Positions 25,417 to 34,084 of a stretch of DNA of 64,000 bases are shown here, in pieces; the first letter of the stretch is position 1, and each line of letters begins with the position of its first letter. The position numbers and the translations under genes are program-made. Under the pieces are notes generated by a model, which saw nothing but the letters and a program-made list of their open reading frames with translations, was not told where the DNA came from and did no database searches. The stretch is from Oscillospiraceae bacterium (GTDB lineage Bacteria; Bacillota; Clostridia; Lachnospirales; Lachnospiraceae). The stretch lies in contig JAETOO010000002.1 in assembly GCA_021771715.1 (NCBI GenBank), positions 186,001 to 250,000 on the forward strand. Direction: 5' to 3'.

Positions 25417-25797
25417 TTGCAGGCTGATACATCATGTAGTAAAATAAGCGCAAAAACACTCTTCCTCTACACAAGAGGCACCACAGACAATGCACCGCGG
25501 GAGCTTCGCGAGCTCCTCCACTACATGGAGCAGACAACAGAAACGAACGCTGTGAATCCAGATCTGAAAGAAATGCACGACATGGTGACACATGTCAAGA
25601 ACAATAAGGAGGTGACACTGGCCTTTATGAAAATCTTTGAAAAGGAACAGCTATTAATTCAGGAAGGAATCCAACAAGGAATCCAACAGGGACATGACGA
25701 CATGAAAAAAGAGGTGGAAAAGGAGCGGCAGCGTGCAGAGGCTGCGGAGGCAGAGGTGCAGAAGCTGCGCGAGGAGCTGGCACGCTTGGGTAAGTAG
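25417..25797 (+). pseudogene. 3' remnant of a Rpn/PD-(D/E)XK family recombination-associated nuclease gene
   Basis: The frame gives KTLFLYTRGTTDN, then ELRELLHYMEQTTETNAVN, LKEMHDMVTHVKNNKEV, LAFMKIFEKEQLLIQEGIQQ, and a charged coiled-coil end (EAAEAEVQKLREELARLGK). This is the C-terminal third typical of Rpn-like/PDDEXK_2 nucleases, which are about 280-320 residues long. The catalytic N-terminal two-thirds are absent, and the sequence upstream (25190-25440) shows no homologous frame. The first recognisable residues begin near 25450. A TTG at 25417 could start translation, but no good ribosome site is seen. Confidence 0.75.
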
Positions 25798-25839
25798 GGC
25801 TGGCAGTCAAAAGTTTTCTTACACTTTCAGACACTGAAT

Positions 25840-25865
25840 GAGGGCGCTGCAATAGCAGCACCCTC
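25840..25865. terminator. Bidirectional hairpin between convergent genes (short GAGGGTG-family member)
   Basis: The arms GAGGGCGCTGC (25840-25850) and GCAGCACCCTC (25855-25865) with a 4-base loop pair fully, including wobble, in minus-strand RNA. A T-rich tail follows on the plus strand. It separates the nuclease remnant from the convergent parvulin-like gene that ends at 25878. Confidence 0.7.
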
Positions 25866-25877
25866 ATCTTTTATGGC

Positions 25878-27443
25878 TTATTTTTCTGTCTCCGTTTCTG
25901 ACCCCGTGACAGCGTCTGTCTCTTCTTCCGTCACAGCCTCAGTCTTTGTCTCAGTCTCAGCCTCTGTCACAGCCTCAGTCTTTGTCTCGGTCTCGGCCTC
26001 CGTCACAGCTTCACTGCCCGCCTCGGTCTCTGCCTCCGTTGCAGCCTCACTGTCTGCCTCGCTTCCGGCTTCCGTAACCGCCTCGGTAGCGGCCTCGGTC
26101 TCCTGGGACAAGGTGAAGTCGAACACGATCTTCGCGAGCACTTCGTCATTCTGCGTGATCTCACCGTTGTCGCGCCACTCGGTATAGAGCTCGCTGATCC
26201 GATCTGACTTGCGCTGCTCCACGATCTCCTCTTTCTTCTCGTCTGTCGCCTCCCGGTCAAGTTTCGAGATCACCTGCGCGACATAATATCCGGAGGACGC
26301 CTCGATCGGCTCCTCGACGAGCGTGCCGTCCTCGAGTCCCTCCGTCGACGTGACCAAGCCCTCCACGACACTCGTACTGTCAGAGCCAAGCGTCATGGTC
26401 GAGCAGGTTGCATTCTCATCTACCTCAGCCGATGCTGTCTCAAAATCCGCTCCGGCCTTGACCTTCTCGATCATCTCCTCGGCCTTTGCCCGTGCCTCTT
26501 CCATTGCAGCTGCCATCGCCGGGTCCTCAGTCTCCGTCTCGGTCTCCTCTGCTTCCGTCGCCGCCTCCGAGGATTCTTCCTCGCTTCCGGCCTCAGTCGC
26601 AGCCTCAGCCGTCTCAGCCTCTGAACTTTCCTCCGTCGCAGCCTCCGCTGCCTCCTCAGTCTCCGTCTCGGCCGCCGCTCCGGTCTTCACCGTCTCCTTC
26701 TCCGTCAGATCCGCTGTCTCAGCTTCCGTCTCCGGCACAGTCTCGGCCTCAGTCTCCACTTCCGACGACGCCTCATCCTCTGCGCCCTCGGTCGTCTCCT
26801 CCGAGGAGGACTCACTCTCAGCCGCCTCGGTTGTCTCCTCCGAGGACGCCTCGGTCTCGGCCTCCGTCTCCGCGCGGAACAGTGTGTACTGGATCTTTCT
26901 CTGCGCCGCCTCGTCGTCGGACACCTCCGTGTCCACATCCGCCGACATCGCAGGCTGCATCTTCGTCTGAATCAGTCTCAGTGTCAGGTAGCGCTCCACG
27001 ATCTCCTGCGTCGCGCCCATCCGCTCGAGAACCTCCTCGCCGTTATCGCTCATAAACTGCGTCGCCGCCTCCGTCACAGAAGCCTTCTCCTCATCCGTCA
27101 GCTCCACGCCGTAGTCTCCCATCTTCTGCTCCGCGAGCACCATATTCTCCAGCGCCGAGACGACGTCCGCCTTCACCATGTCGCCGAGCGTCGACCCGTT
27201 CCCGTACAGATCCTGGCTCATCGGATCGCTCACGCCCATATACATGGTGTAGACATCCTCCATCAGCGCCTGCGAATAGTGCGCGCCGAACTTCACCAGA
27301 CCCGCAGAGATCTCGTCTCCGTTCACCGTGACCGCAGCCGCCTCCGCGTTAAACTCATCCTTCTTTGAGCAGCCGGAGAGAGATGCCAGCGCAAGACATG
27401 CGCTCAGCCCGATCACAGCCGCCTTCCTTAACCCGTTATTCAT
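25878..27443 (-). CDS. Parvulin-type foldase-like lipoprotein with long Glu/Thr/Ala/Ser-rich insert and tail
   Basis: This 521-residue exported lipoprotein has a signal peptide with lipobox LSGC (Cys25). A SurA/PrsA-type N-terminal helical region follows (about 30-165: VTVNGDEISAGLVKFGAHYS, QFMSDNGEEVLERMGATQEI). The peptidyl-prolyl isomerase-like domain is then interrupted. Its first strand (KIQYTLF near 183-189) is separated from EEARAKAEEMIEKVKAGADF (near 316-335) by about 117 residues made almost only of E, T, A and S. A further 74-residue tail of the same composition ends the protein. The ATG at 27443 has a GGAGGAAAATC site. It probably folds exported proteins at the membrane. Whether isomerase activity survives the insertion is unknown. 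It is monocistronic. Confidence 0.8.
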   Translation of the reverse strand: MNNGLRKAAVIGLSACLALASLSGCSKKDEFNAEAAAVTVNGDEISAGLVKFGAHYSQALMEDVYTMYMGVSDPMSQDLYGNGSTLGDMVKADVVSALENMVLAEQKMGDYGVELTDEEKASVTEAATQFMSDNGEEVLERMGATQEIVERYLTLRLIQTKMQPAMSADVDTEVSDDEAAQRKIQYTLFRAETEAETEASSEETTEAAESESSSEETTEGAEDEASSEVETEAETVPETEAETADLTEKETVKTGAAAETETEEAAEAATEESSEAETAEAATEAGSEEESSEAATEAEETETETEDPAMAAAMEEARAKAEEMIEKVKAGADFETASAEVDENATCSTMTLGSDSTSVVEGLVTSTEGLEDGTLVEEPIEASSGYYVAQVISKLDREATDEKKEEIVEQRKSDRISELYTEWRDNGEITQNDEVLAKIVFDFTLSQETEAATEAVTEAGSEADSEAATEAETEAGSEAVTEAETETKTEAVTEAETETKTEAVTEEETDAVTGSETETEK

Positions 27444-27666
27444 GATTTTCCTCCTGATACCTGAATTTTCAGGAACCGTCCCGCGCGAAACTACCTCCTG
27501 CGCGCCAAACGCCCTGAAGCTCTGTTCTCCTCGCAGCTGTTTCTCGCTCATCCATCGGCCGATTCTCACACGCTGCAAATCCATTTCCTCATTATAAGCT
27601 TTTTTCTTCTACAACGCAATCACTTTTCAGGTTTTCACGAGATTTTCATGATTTTAATAACAATTC

Positions 27667-27702
27667 GGGGACTGGCGTCCCTTTTTCAGATCACCAGTCC
27701 CC
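27667..27702 (-). terminator. Hairpin downstream of the aldo/keto reductase gene
   Basis: Nine perfect pairs (GGGGACTGG 27667-27675 with CCAGTCCCC 27694-27702) close an 18-base loop just beyond the stop codon at 27724. The following minus-strand sequence is AT-rich but without a clean U-run. It probably marks the end of the sugar-locus operon. Confidence 0.55.
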
Positions 27703-27723
27703 GCTATTCTTCTCCGTCTTTGC

Positions 27724-28635
27724 TCACGCCGGAACAATTCCCGCTCCGGTCAGGCGGCGCTTTGCCTCCTCGTATACCTGGGGCGAAAGGATTCCCCTGT
27801 TCGCCGCGCAAAGATTCTCCCGCAGATGCTCCACATCTTTCGTGCCCACAATCACGGTGCTGATTCCCGGATGGGAGAGGGCGAACCGCAGAAGGAAATC
27901 TGCCTTTTTCTCTCCATCCTCCAGGAGCTCTCCCAGCCTCGCCTCCTCAAAAAGCCTGTCGTACGTGTCAAAATATTTTTTGATCGCGCCCCGGCAGATT
28001 ATACCGATTCCCTGCCGGCTTGCCTCTTCGATTATGGTTTCATTCGTCCTGGTCAGCGCTCCATAGATCAGCTGGATCACCTCAAATTTATTCCAGGGCA
28101 TCATCTCCCGGCAGGCCTGGAAGCCGAACATGGCCGGGTACAAGGGCTGATCCGGCGTACCGTTGCGGCAGCTGAAAGCGAGATGGCGCACCTTACCGCT
28201 CTGCTTGATCCGCTCAAAGGCTTCCATGACCTCCCCGGCCGGTCCCCCTTCCAGGTAATCCGGCATGATTCCGTGAAGCTGCCAGATATCTATGTAATCC
28301 GTGTGCAGAAGCTTGAGACTTCTGTCGATATTCCGGTACAGCTGCTCGCCCTTCCAGATGTGATCCGGCCCCAGGGTAAACTGTCCGTTCTCATCCACAT
28401 TGCACCCGCATTTCGTTGCAAGAATATACTCCTCCCTGCGCCGCCCTACGGCCCTTCCCACGTATTCCTCCGCCACCCCGTAGCAGGGCGAGGAGTCAAT
28501 ATAATTGATTCCCCCATCCAGCGCCTCATTGAGCAGCCGCTCTGCCTCCGGAAATTCCAGCTTGCAAAGCTCCATGCTGCCAAAGCCCAGAATGCTTGCG
28601 GAAAGCCCGGTCGTTCCGATCTGCCTCTTATCCAT
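27724..28635 (-). CDS. Aldo/keto reductase of a glycan-utilisation operon
   Basis: This 303-residue oxidoreductase of the aldo/keto reductase superfamily (Tas/aryl-alcohol type) has MDKRQIGTTGLSASILGFGS at the N-terminus. The catalytic Asp and Tyr are in INYIDSSPCYGVAEEYVG, Lys in ILATKCGCN, and His in DIWQLHGIM. FALSHPGISTVIVGTKDVEH near the end is the usual cofactor-binding strand. The start overlaps the end of the beta-propeller gene by 8 bases, so it belongs to the six-gene sugar operon and may reduce a keto- or aldehyde-sugar released from the imported glycan. It is about 30 residues shorter than the reductase at 5 kb and only distantly related to it. Confidence 0.92.
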   Translation of the reverse strand: MDKRQIGTTGLSASILGFGSMELCKLEFPEAERLLNEALDGGINYIDSSPCYGVAEEYVGRAVGRRREEYILATKCGCNVDENGQFTLGPDHIWKGEQLYRNIDRSLKLLHTDYIDIWQLHGIMPDYLEGGPAGEVMEAFERIKQSGKVRHLAFSCRNGTPDQPLYPAMFGFQACREMMPWNKFEVIQLIYGALTRTNETIIEEASRQGIGIICRGAIKKYFDTYDRLFEEARLGELLEDGEKKADFLLRFALSHPGISTVIVGTKDVEHLRENLCAANRGILSPQVYEEAKRRLTGAGIVPA

Positions 28636-29716
28636 TCACGTAGCCTCCTCTCTCCACGTCCGTCCTTCTGCCGGCACGGCTCATAACTGTTTCCGTCTCC
28701 TTCGCGTAGGGGCTCTTCTCCCACGCCTCCAGATCCATCAATCCCAGCCCCATCCCATAGCCCGGCTCGCTGCCGTACACGTTCAGCATAAATGCCAGCC
28801 ACTTTCCGTCCGGGCTCACATTCGAGTTGGTGGCTCTCCAGGGCCGCTTCCAGAGCATCCTGGTCATCCGCGTCCGCTCCATCGAACCGTCCAGCTTCAG
28901 CTTCCACAGGTCGATGGTCGGCGCCAGCGGGCCTCCGTCGCACGAGGATTCCAGACAAATGTAATCCTCCTGCGGGAAAATGCCCTCGCACTCATTGTGG
29001 ATATGAGGCTCCGTAATGTACAGTCTCACCTCGCCGGTCTCCACGTCCACTCCTTTTACCGTACAGTAATAGTCTTTTTTATTCCCGTCCGCCGGATTAT
29101 AGTATTCGGCCATGATTACTTCCCTGTCTTCGTGGCGGAAATCCTGGGGCTCCGGATCGTACCCGTGCGCGCGGTAGATCACCTTATCCGCTCCCAGCCT
29201 CGGGCCGTCCTCCCCGTATTCAATTTCCGTCACATGGACCTCAAAATCCTCCGGGGACCCGATTCTGCTGTCCTGATTTCCGTTCATGGAATACGTGATG
29301 CGGTTCCCGATTCTCGAAACGCCGCAGCCCTCAAAGATGCGCCTGCCCAGCGGCTTGGGCGGATATTTCGCCTCCCGGTCCATGATCCAAAGCTCCGACT
29401 CCACCCTTCTGCTGGTGTACCGGTCCTTAAATTCCTTCGGCCCGATCAGGATGTAGTCCCCGTTCGGCAGGAACAACACCCGCAGGAAGGAATGATGCTC
29501 CCCCAGGTCCCTGGTCAGGTTCCGCACCTGCCTGGTTTCCAGGTCTATCTCACACACATCGCCGTAGTTGCTCTCGATAAACGCGATCCGCTTCCCGTCC
29601 GGCGACCAATACGGGCGCTCCCCGTACTCCAGCAGCTTATAATGAAATTCCGGCGGATCGTTCAGCGGAAATTCCTCTCTGGCAATCTGATTTTTTTTCA
29701 TCGGCTCATAGCTCAT
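28628..29716 (-). CDS. TolB/PD40-type beta-propeller protein of the glycan operon
   Basis: This 362-residue protein has no signal peptide and recurring WD40-like/TolB blades, for example RPYWSPDGKRIAFIESN, RVLFLPNGDYILIGP and NSNVSPDGKWLAFMLN. The single HHSFLRV and HIHNECEGIFPQ segments hint at a possible metal or active site, as in propeller lyases of the oligogalacturonate-lyase type, but I do not see that family's full metal-binding set. It is positioned between the GH2 enzyme and an aldo/keto reductase, with an overlapping end, so it probably acts on or binds an intracellular oligosaccharide. Its catalytic role is unproven. Confidence 0.7.
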   Translation of the reverse strand: MSYEPMKKNQIAREEFPLNDPPEFHYKLLEYGERPYWSPDGKRIAFIESNYGDVCEIDLETRQVRNLTRDLGEHHSFLRVLFLPNGDYILIGPKEFKDRYTSRRVESELWIMDREAKYPPKPLGRRIFEGCGVSRIGNRITYSMNGNQDSRIGSPEDFEVHVTEIEYGEDGPRLGADKVIYRAHGYDPEPQDFRHEDREVIMAEYYNPADGNKKDYYCTVKGVDVETGEVRLYITEPHIHNECEGIFPQEDYICLESSCDGGPLAPTIDLWKLKLDGSMERTRMTRMLWKRPWRATNSNVSPDGKWLAFMLNVYGSEPGYGMGLGLMDLEAWEKSPYAKETETVMSRAGRRTDVERGGYVNG

Positions 29717-29753
29717 CGTTTTCCTCCTCTTCTCTGGCCACTCCCAGGCTCTC

Positions 29754-32252
29754 TCACCGCAGCGCGATCACCGTTTCCTTGGTTCCATAGTATCCCTTGG
29801 CGTGGACAGTTCCCCTCCGGTGTCCGCCTACCCAGATGCGCTTTGCACATCCCGGCAGAAGATCAAAATAGTTGTCGCTGAAGCTCCATCCAAAATAGTC
29901 TCCGTCCTCTTCCCCGATCAGCTCCACGCTCCGGGCAAAGCGGTCTGTCTCCACCACCAGCTCTCCCTCGTCCCAGGACAGGCGCAGCCTGCAGTCCGGG
30001 AATTCCATATGGCGCTCGATATCCGCATAGCCCACAATCTCCGTCAGCACATTCCCCGTCTCATCCACTGCTCTCGCGCAGAGAACATGCTGGTTCATCA
30101 GAAACTGCCCGAAGCCGTTCAGATCCGTCACGAACACGCTCTCATCCGGCTCGGCAGAAAACGGAACCTGAAGGAACTGCACTGCCTCGTTGTTTCTGAG
30201 GTGGAACAGCTCTACATAGACGGTTCCCCTGATCGTCTCGACCGTGTCGTTGACCGCCCAGACTCCAATGTAGTCGTCCACCGAAAAAAACAGTTGGAAC
30301 GGCTGGTAGCATCTTTTCAGCGTATAGTAGGGGATGTAAGGCTCCATATAGTAGTCGAGCAGTCCCGAATAAATGTGCGGTGCGCTGGTGTTCATCTTCC
30401 ACCACAGATGTCCCTGGCACTTCCGGAAATTCTCCTGCCGCTCCTCATAGCTCCTCCCTCTGCGGTAGCGCCCCACACAGTCCTCCATGTACCTCCCCAC
30501 AGAGGCGCCGAACCGGTAAATCATGGAGGCTGCGTCATTCGCGTCAAAAAATTCCTCCACATGGGAAATCTTCTGCCAGCTCTCCGCCGAGGTGAAGGGC
30601 CGCCAGCTCTCGGGCCAGGGGAAAAGCGTTCCCTTGCACATCTGGCCGGTCTCTCCCTTCGGCCAGAGCCGGTCCTCCCCCAGCATCCGCAGCATGGAGT
30701 GGTATACCGGCGGATATGCCCTCATATTTTCAGAGAGAAATACGGGATACCTGCCGCCCGGCACAAACCAGGTGCTGGTATAGCTGTGGGTATCCCCGGC
30801 CAGAGGGTCGTTGGCATAGCTCCCTCCGCTTGGGGAGGACAGATGATAATACCGCTCCGGGTCCAGCCTGTGGCAGATTTCCCGGTAATCCTCATCGTAG
30901 ATCCTGTACCCGATGCATTCCCTCCCCGGATTGGAGAAATCCCTGCACATAATACTCTCATTGCTTCCGCACCAGAGCAGCACGCAAGGGTGGAAGGCCA
31001 GCCTTCTCACCTGGTACTCCGCTTCCTTCCGGCACAGCGCACGGAACTCCTCTTCCTCCGGATACAGGGAATAGTCATGGAAGAAATCCTGCCACAGCAG
31101 AAGCCCCGCCTCATCGCACCGCTCATAGAACTCATCCGGGAGCCGGTCCGTGCTGCCCCAGATCCGCAGACAGTTCATGTTGGCCTCCACCGCCATACGG
31201 ATGATCCGCTCCGCCCGCTCTCTCTGATAGCAGCCGGTCCGGTTGTCCAGCGGGGCCACGTTCGCCCCCCAAAGCTTCAGCGGCATCCCGTTCAGACGGA
31301 AGGCAAAATCCCCCACCTTCTCAATCCTGCGAAAGCCCACCTTTCTCTCCGCCCGATCCGTTTCCTTTCCTTTCTCCAGCACCCGCACGCAGAACCGGTA
31401 GAGGTGCGGAATCCCTCTTGTCACCACGTTCCAGAGCAAGGGCTGCTCCACACAGACGCGCAGCACTGCCTCTCTCTGCCCGACTGCCAGCTCCTGCCTC
31501 TGCACGCACTGTTCTCCATGCATCAGCTCGCACACTGCGACCGTGTCCGGCCCCGGCTCCCGAACCAGGGTCAGGTGCGCCTCCACACAGCCGACGTGCT
31601 CCTCATTTAAGCTCACCTTCAGCGCGAGCTCCTCGATTCCCCCAGATCCCCACGTGAGCGCAATCTGATCGTAGACTCCCATTCTGGTGAGGTAGGGCGG
31701 GAAGCCGAGATAGTCATCATATCCCCGGTGAAATCCCCGGATCAGCGCCCACTTCGGCATGATCCTCCCCTCATATCTGGCAGGCATCTCCAGCTCTCTC
31801 AGATAGGCATGCGGAGAGTGGACATGGAGAATCAGCTCATTTTCTCTCTTCCATTTCCCTGTCACATCCGCTGTGACCGGCAGGTACACATCTCTCCCCG
31901 ACGCGACCAGCTCCCTGTTCCAGTAGAGATCTGCCAGAGTGTCCACTCCGCCAAGGCGCAGGGTACAGAAATCTGCCCCCTCCATCTCCTCAGCGTCCGC
32001 CGTCACTGTGCACACATAGATCCAGTCCCGCTCCGAAACCCAGGTACAGTGCTCCCCGCTTCCGCTTACGGCCGGGTCTTCGATCACATTATGGTAAATC
32101 AGCACCTCGTGCACCTGCATAGGCATGAACGGCACCTGATATCCCCTGTTCTTCCTGTACTCGGAACTCAGGTACTCCATATCCTCCGGGCGAAGCGCCT
32201 TTGTGTTTTCCCACTCAAAAATCCGAAAGCCCTCTTCCAATACTTTTTTCAT
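29754..32252 (-). CDS. Glycoside hydrolase family 2 enzyme (beta-mannosidase/exo-glycosidase-like)
   Basis: This 832-residue intracellular retaining glycosidase has an N-terminal sugar-binding jelly-roll (about 60-190 with LRLGGVDTLADLYWNRELVA), an immunoglobulin-like domain, and the TIM barrel starting at LWGANVAPLDNRT. The acid/base Glu is in LLWCGSNESIMC (near 445), preceded by the typical AFHPCV, and the nucleophile Glu is in YPVFLSENMRAYP (near 530). The overall pattern (IRIWGS, DEFYERCDEAGLLLWQDF) is closest to beta-mannosidase-like GH2 members. No signal peptide is visible. The gene follows the permeases by 12 bp, so it processes the imported oligosaccharide. The linkage cleaved is not certain. 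Confidence 0.88.
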   Translation of the reverse strand: MKKVLEEGFRIFEWENTKALRPEDMEYLSSEYRKNRGYQVPFMPMQVHEVLIYHNVIEDPAVSGSGEHCTWVSERDWIYVCTVTADAEEMEGADFCTLRLGGVDTLADLYWNRELVASGRDVYLPVTADVTGKWKRENELILHVHSPHAYLRELEMPARYEGRIMPKWALIRGFHRGYDDYLGFPPYLTRMGVYDQIALTWGSGGIEELALKVSLNEEHVGCVEAHLTLVREPGPDTVAVCELMHGEQCVQRQELAVGQREAVLRVCVEQPLLWNVVTRGIPHLYRFCVRVLEKGKETDRAERKVGFRRIEKVGDFAFRLNGMPLKLWGANVAPLDNRTGCYQRERAERIIRMAVEANMNCLRIWGSTDRLPDEFYERCDEAGLLLWQDFFHDYSLYPEEEEFRALCRKEAEYQVRRLAFHPCVLLWCGSNESIMCRDFSNPGRECIGYRIYDEDYREICHRLDPERYYHLSSPSGGSYANDPLAGDTHSYTSTWFVPGGRYPVFLSENMRAYPPVYHSMLRMLGEDRLWPKGETGQMCKGTLFPWPESWRPFTSAESWQKISHVEEFFDANDAASMIYRFGASVGRYMEDCVGRYRRGRSYEERQENFRKCQGHLWWKMNTSAPHIYSGLLDYYMEPYIPYYTLKRCYQPFQLFFSVDDYIGVWAVNDTVETIRGTVYVELFHLRNNEAVQFLQVPFSAEPDESVFVTDLNGFGQFLMNQHVLCARAVDETGNVLTEIVGYADIERHMEFPDCRLRLSWDEGELVVETDRFARSVELIGEEDGDYFGWSFSDNYFDLLPGCAKRIWVGGHRRGTVHAKGYYGTKETVIALR

Positions 32253-32264
32253 ACTTCCTCCCCG

Positions 32265-33092
32265 CTATCCCTTCACTCCCGTGGATGCGATTCCCTCCAC
32301 GAAATATTTCTGCAGGCTGGCAAACACAATCAGAATCGGAATCAAAGCCACGATAGATCCAGCCATAATCAGGGAATACTCCGATGAATACTCTGTAATA
32401 AAGCTGCGGAGGCCCAGCTGTATCGTTTTGAGCCGGTCCGAATTGATATAGATCAGCGGTCCCATGAAGTCATTCCACACCGTTGTAAAAGAAAAAATGG
32501 TCAGCGTGGCGATCACGGGCTTCGAGAGCGGCAGCATGATCTTTGCGTAGATTCCGTACTCGCTCATCCCGTCAATCCGGGCCGCCTCACAGATTTCGTT
32601 TGGAATTTCCATATAGAACTGGCGAACCAGGAAGACACCGAACGCCGTGAAGCTCTGCAGAATCATCAGGGACAGATGCGTATTTACAAGCCCCAGCTTT
32701 TTGATGATGATGAACTGCGGAATCATGTAGGACTGCCAGGGCATGGCAATCGTACAGATGTAGGCCAGAAACAGGACGTTTCTTCCCGGAAATTCCAGCT
32801 TTGCAAAGGCATAGGCCGCAAAGGTGCTGGTGAGAAGCTGCATCACGGTAATCACCACCGTCAGCTTCGTCGTATTAAAAAAGTACTGAAGCAGAGGGAT
32901 CTCCTCCCATATCCGCAGGTAGTTGTCGACCGTAATCCGCTTCGGCCACCACTCTATCGGATAGGTGAACACATCCTTGTTCAATTTAAAGGAGGAAATC
33001 AGCATCCAGGCAAAGGGAACCAGCATAATCACACTAATGCCCGTCAGCAGAATATAAATGATAATGTTAATGGTACGTTGTTTTGCTCTCAA
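32265..33092 (-). CDS. Carbohydrate ABC transporter permease (MalG family)
   Basis: This 275-residue six-helix permease of a CUT1-type sugar importer begins TINIIIYILLTGISVIMLVPFAWML. It carries the coupling EAA loop ICEAARIDGMSEYGIYAKIMLPLSKP near residues 170-195. The C-terminus QKYFVEGIASTGVKG is diagnostic of MalG-type subunits. It lies between its partner permease (38 bp upstream) and the GH2 gene. No ATPase gene is present in this locus, as usual for CUT1 systems that share a common MsmK-like ATPase. Confidence 0.95.
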   Translation of the reverse strand: MRAKQRTINIIIYILLTGISVIMLVPFAWMLISSFKLNKDVFTYPIEWWPKRITVDNYLRIWEEIPLLQYFFNTTKLTVVITVMQLLTSTFAAYAFAKLEFPGRNVLFLAYICTIAMPWQSYMIPQFIIIKKLGLVNTHLSLMILQSFTAFGVFLVRQFYMEIPNEICEAARIDGMSEYGIYAKIMLPLSKPVIATLTIFSFTTVWNDFMGPLIYINSDRLKTIQLGLRSFITEYSSEYSLIMAGSIVALIPILIVFASLQKYFVEGIASTGVKG

Positions 33093-33130
33093 GCTTTTGC
33101 CCCTCCGATCTGCCTGATGCCAGGCGAATG

Positions 33131-34027
33131 TTACATATTTTTAGCCCACTTTTTTTCTCCCTGGAATTGAATCAGCGTAACTACCAGCACCACCGCGAAG
33201 AGCACCGACGCCACCGCGCTGGCATACCCGAACTTATACTCTGTAAAAGCACTCTGGTAGATATGCATGACAAGGACGTTCGTCGCCCGTCCGGGACCGC
33301 CCTCCGTCATGGTATAGATCAGGTCAAATACTTTAAAGCAGGAAATGGTGAGCATAATGCTGACAAAAAACGTAATCGGCGTCAGCATGGGAATCGTGAT
33401 TTTCAGAAATGACTGCCAGCCTGAAGCGCCGTCCACCTTTGCCGCCTCATACAGCTCATGCGGGATTCCCTGGAGCCCTGCCAGGTAAATGATCATATAG
33501 TATCCTGCATTCCTCCATATGGACGCCAAAATCACCACCGGCATCGCCCAGTCCGTGGACGCCGCCCATCGGGGAGGATTGGCAATTCCCAGCCCTTTCA
33601 GGAACATATTGACCGGCCCCATGTCCGGGTTGAACAGCATATTCCACACCGCCGCAATCGCCACTACCGCCGCCACATGAGGGAAAAAGATCGCGGAGCG
33701 AAAAGCGGTTCTTGCCTTGATCGGCGCATTCAGCAGCTTCGCCAGTCCCAGGGAAATCACCATAGTCGCCGGGACCGTGCCGACCGCATAGTAGACCGTA
33801 TTCCAGAACGAGATTTTAAACGTACTGTTGTGGATCATCCTCACATAATTTTTTATTCCCACAAAGGAAAACTGATCCCCTGCATTCCAGTCAAACAGAG
33901 AGAGCACCAGCGTAAAAAAAACAGGGATCAAGGTGAAAATCAGGTAGCCGATAAAGTTCGGCGCGATAAAGGAATACGCCACCAGATTGTTTCTCACCTT
34001 TCTGGAAGAAAGCTTCTTCATTCTCAA
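33131..34027 (-). CDS. Carbohydrate ABC transporter permease (MalF/UgpA family)
   Basis: This 298-residue partner permease of the CUT1 importer shows NLVAYSFIAPNFIGYLIFTL (first helix), FSLGLAKLLN-type core helices, and the coupling loop LYEAAKVDGASGWQSFLKITIP near 212-233. It ends LVVTLIQFQGEKKW. The start is ambiguous. A TTG at 34027 stands six bases from GGAGGG, whereas the ATG at 34021 stands twelve bases away. I list the TTG because of spacing. It follows the binding-protein gene by 57 bp and precedes the MalG-type permease. Confidence 0.94.
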   Translation of the reverse strand: MRMKKLSSRKVRNNLVAYSFIAPNFIGYLIFTLIPVFFTLVLSLFDWNAGDQFSFVGIKNYVRMIHNSTFKISFWNTVYYAVGTVPATMVISLGLAKLLNAPIKARTAFRSAIFFPHVAAVVAIAAVWNMLFNPDMGPVNMFLKGLGIANPPRWAASTDWAMPVVILASIWRNAGYYMIIYLAGLQGIPHELYEAAKVDGASGWQSFLKITIPMLTPITFFVSIMLTISCFKVFDLIYTMTEGGPGRATNVLVMHIYQSAFTEYKFGYASAVASVLFAVVLVVTLIQFQGEKKWAKNM

Positions 34028-34084
34028 TCATCTCCCTCCTTCTTTGAGAAGGCACCGCTCTTGCCGCGGTGCCCTCTGTCTTGT

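Noticed and set aside
25232-25591. Minus-strand 119-codon frame in the decay zone
   Set aside because: It overlaps the better supported nuclease remnant, lacks a ribosome site and shows no family resemblance.
28628-29716. Firm assignment of the beta-propeller protein as oligogalacturonate lyase (PL22)
   Set aside because: The fold is compatible, but the characteristic His/Gln metal-ligand pattern is not evident, so only a propeller call is made.
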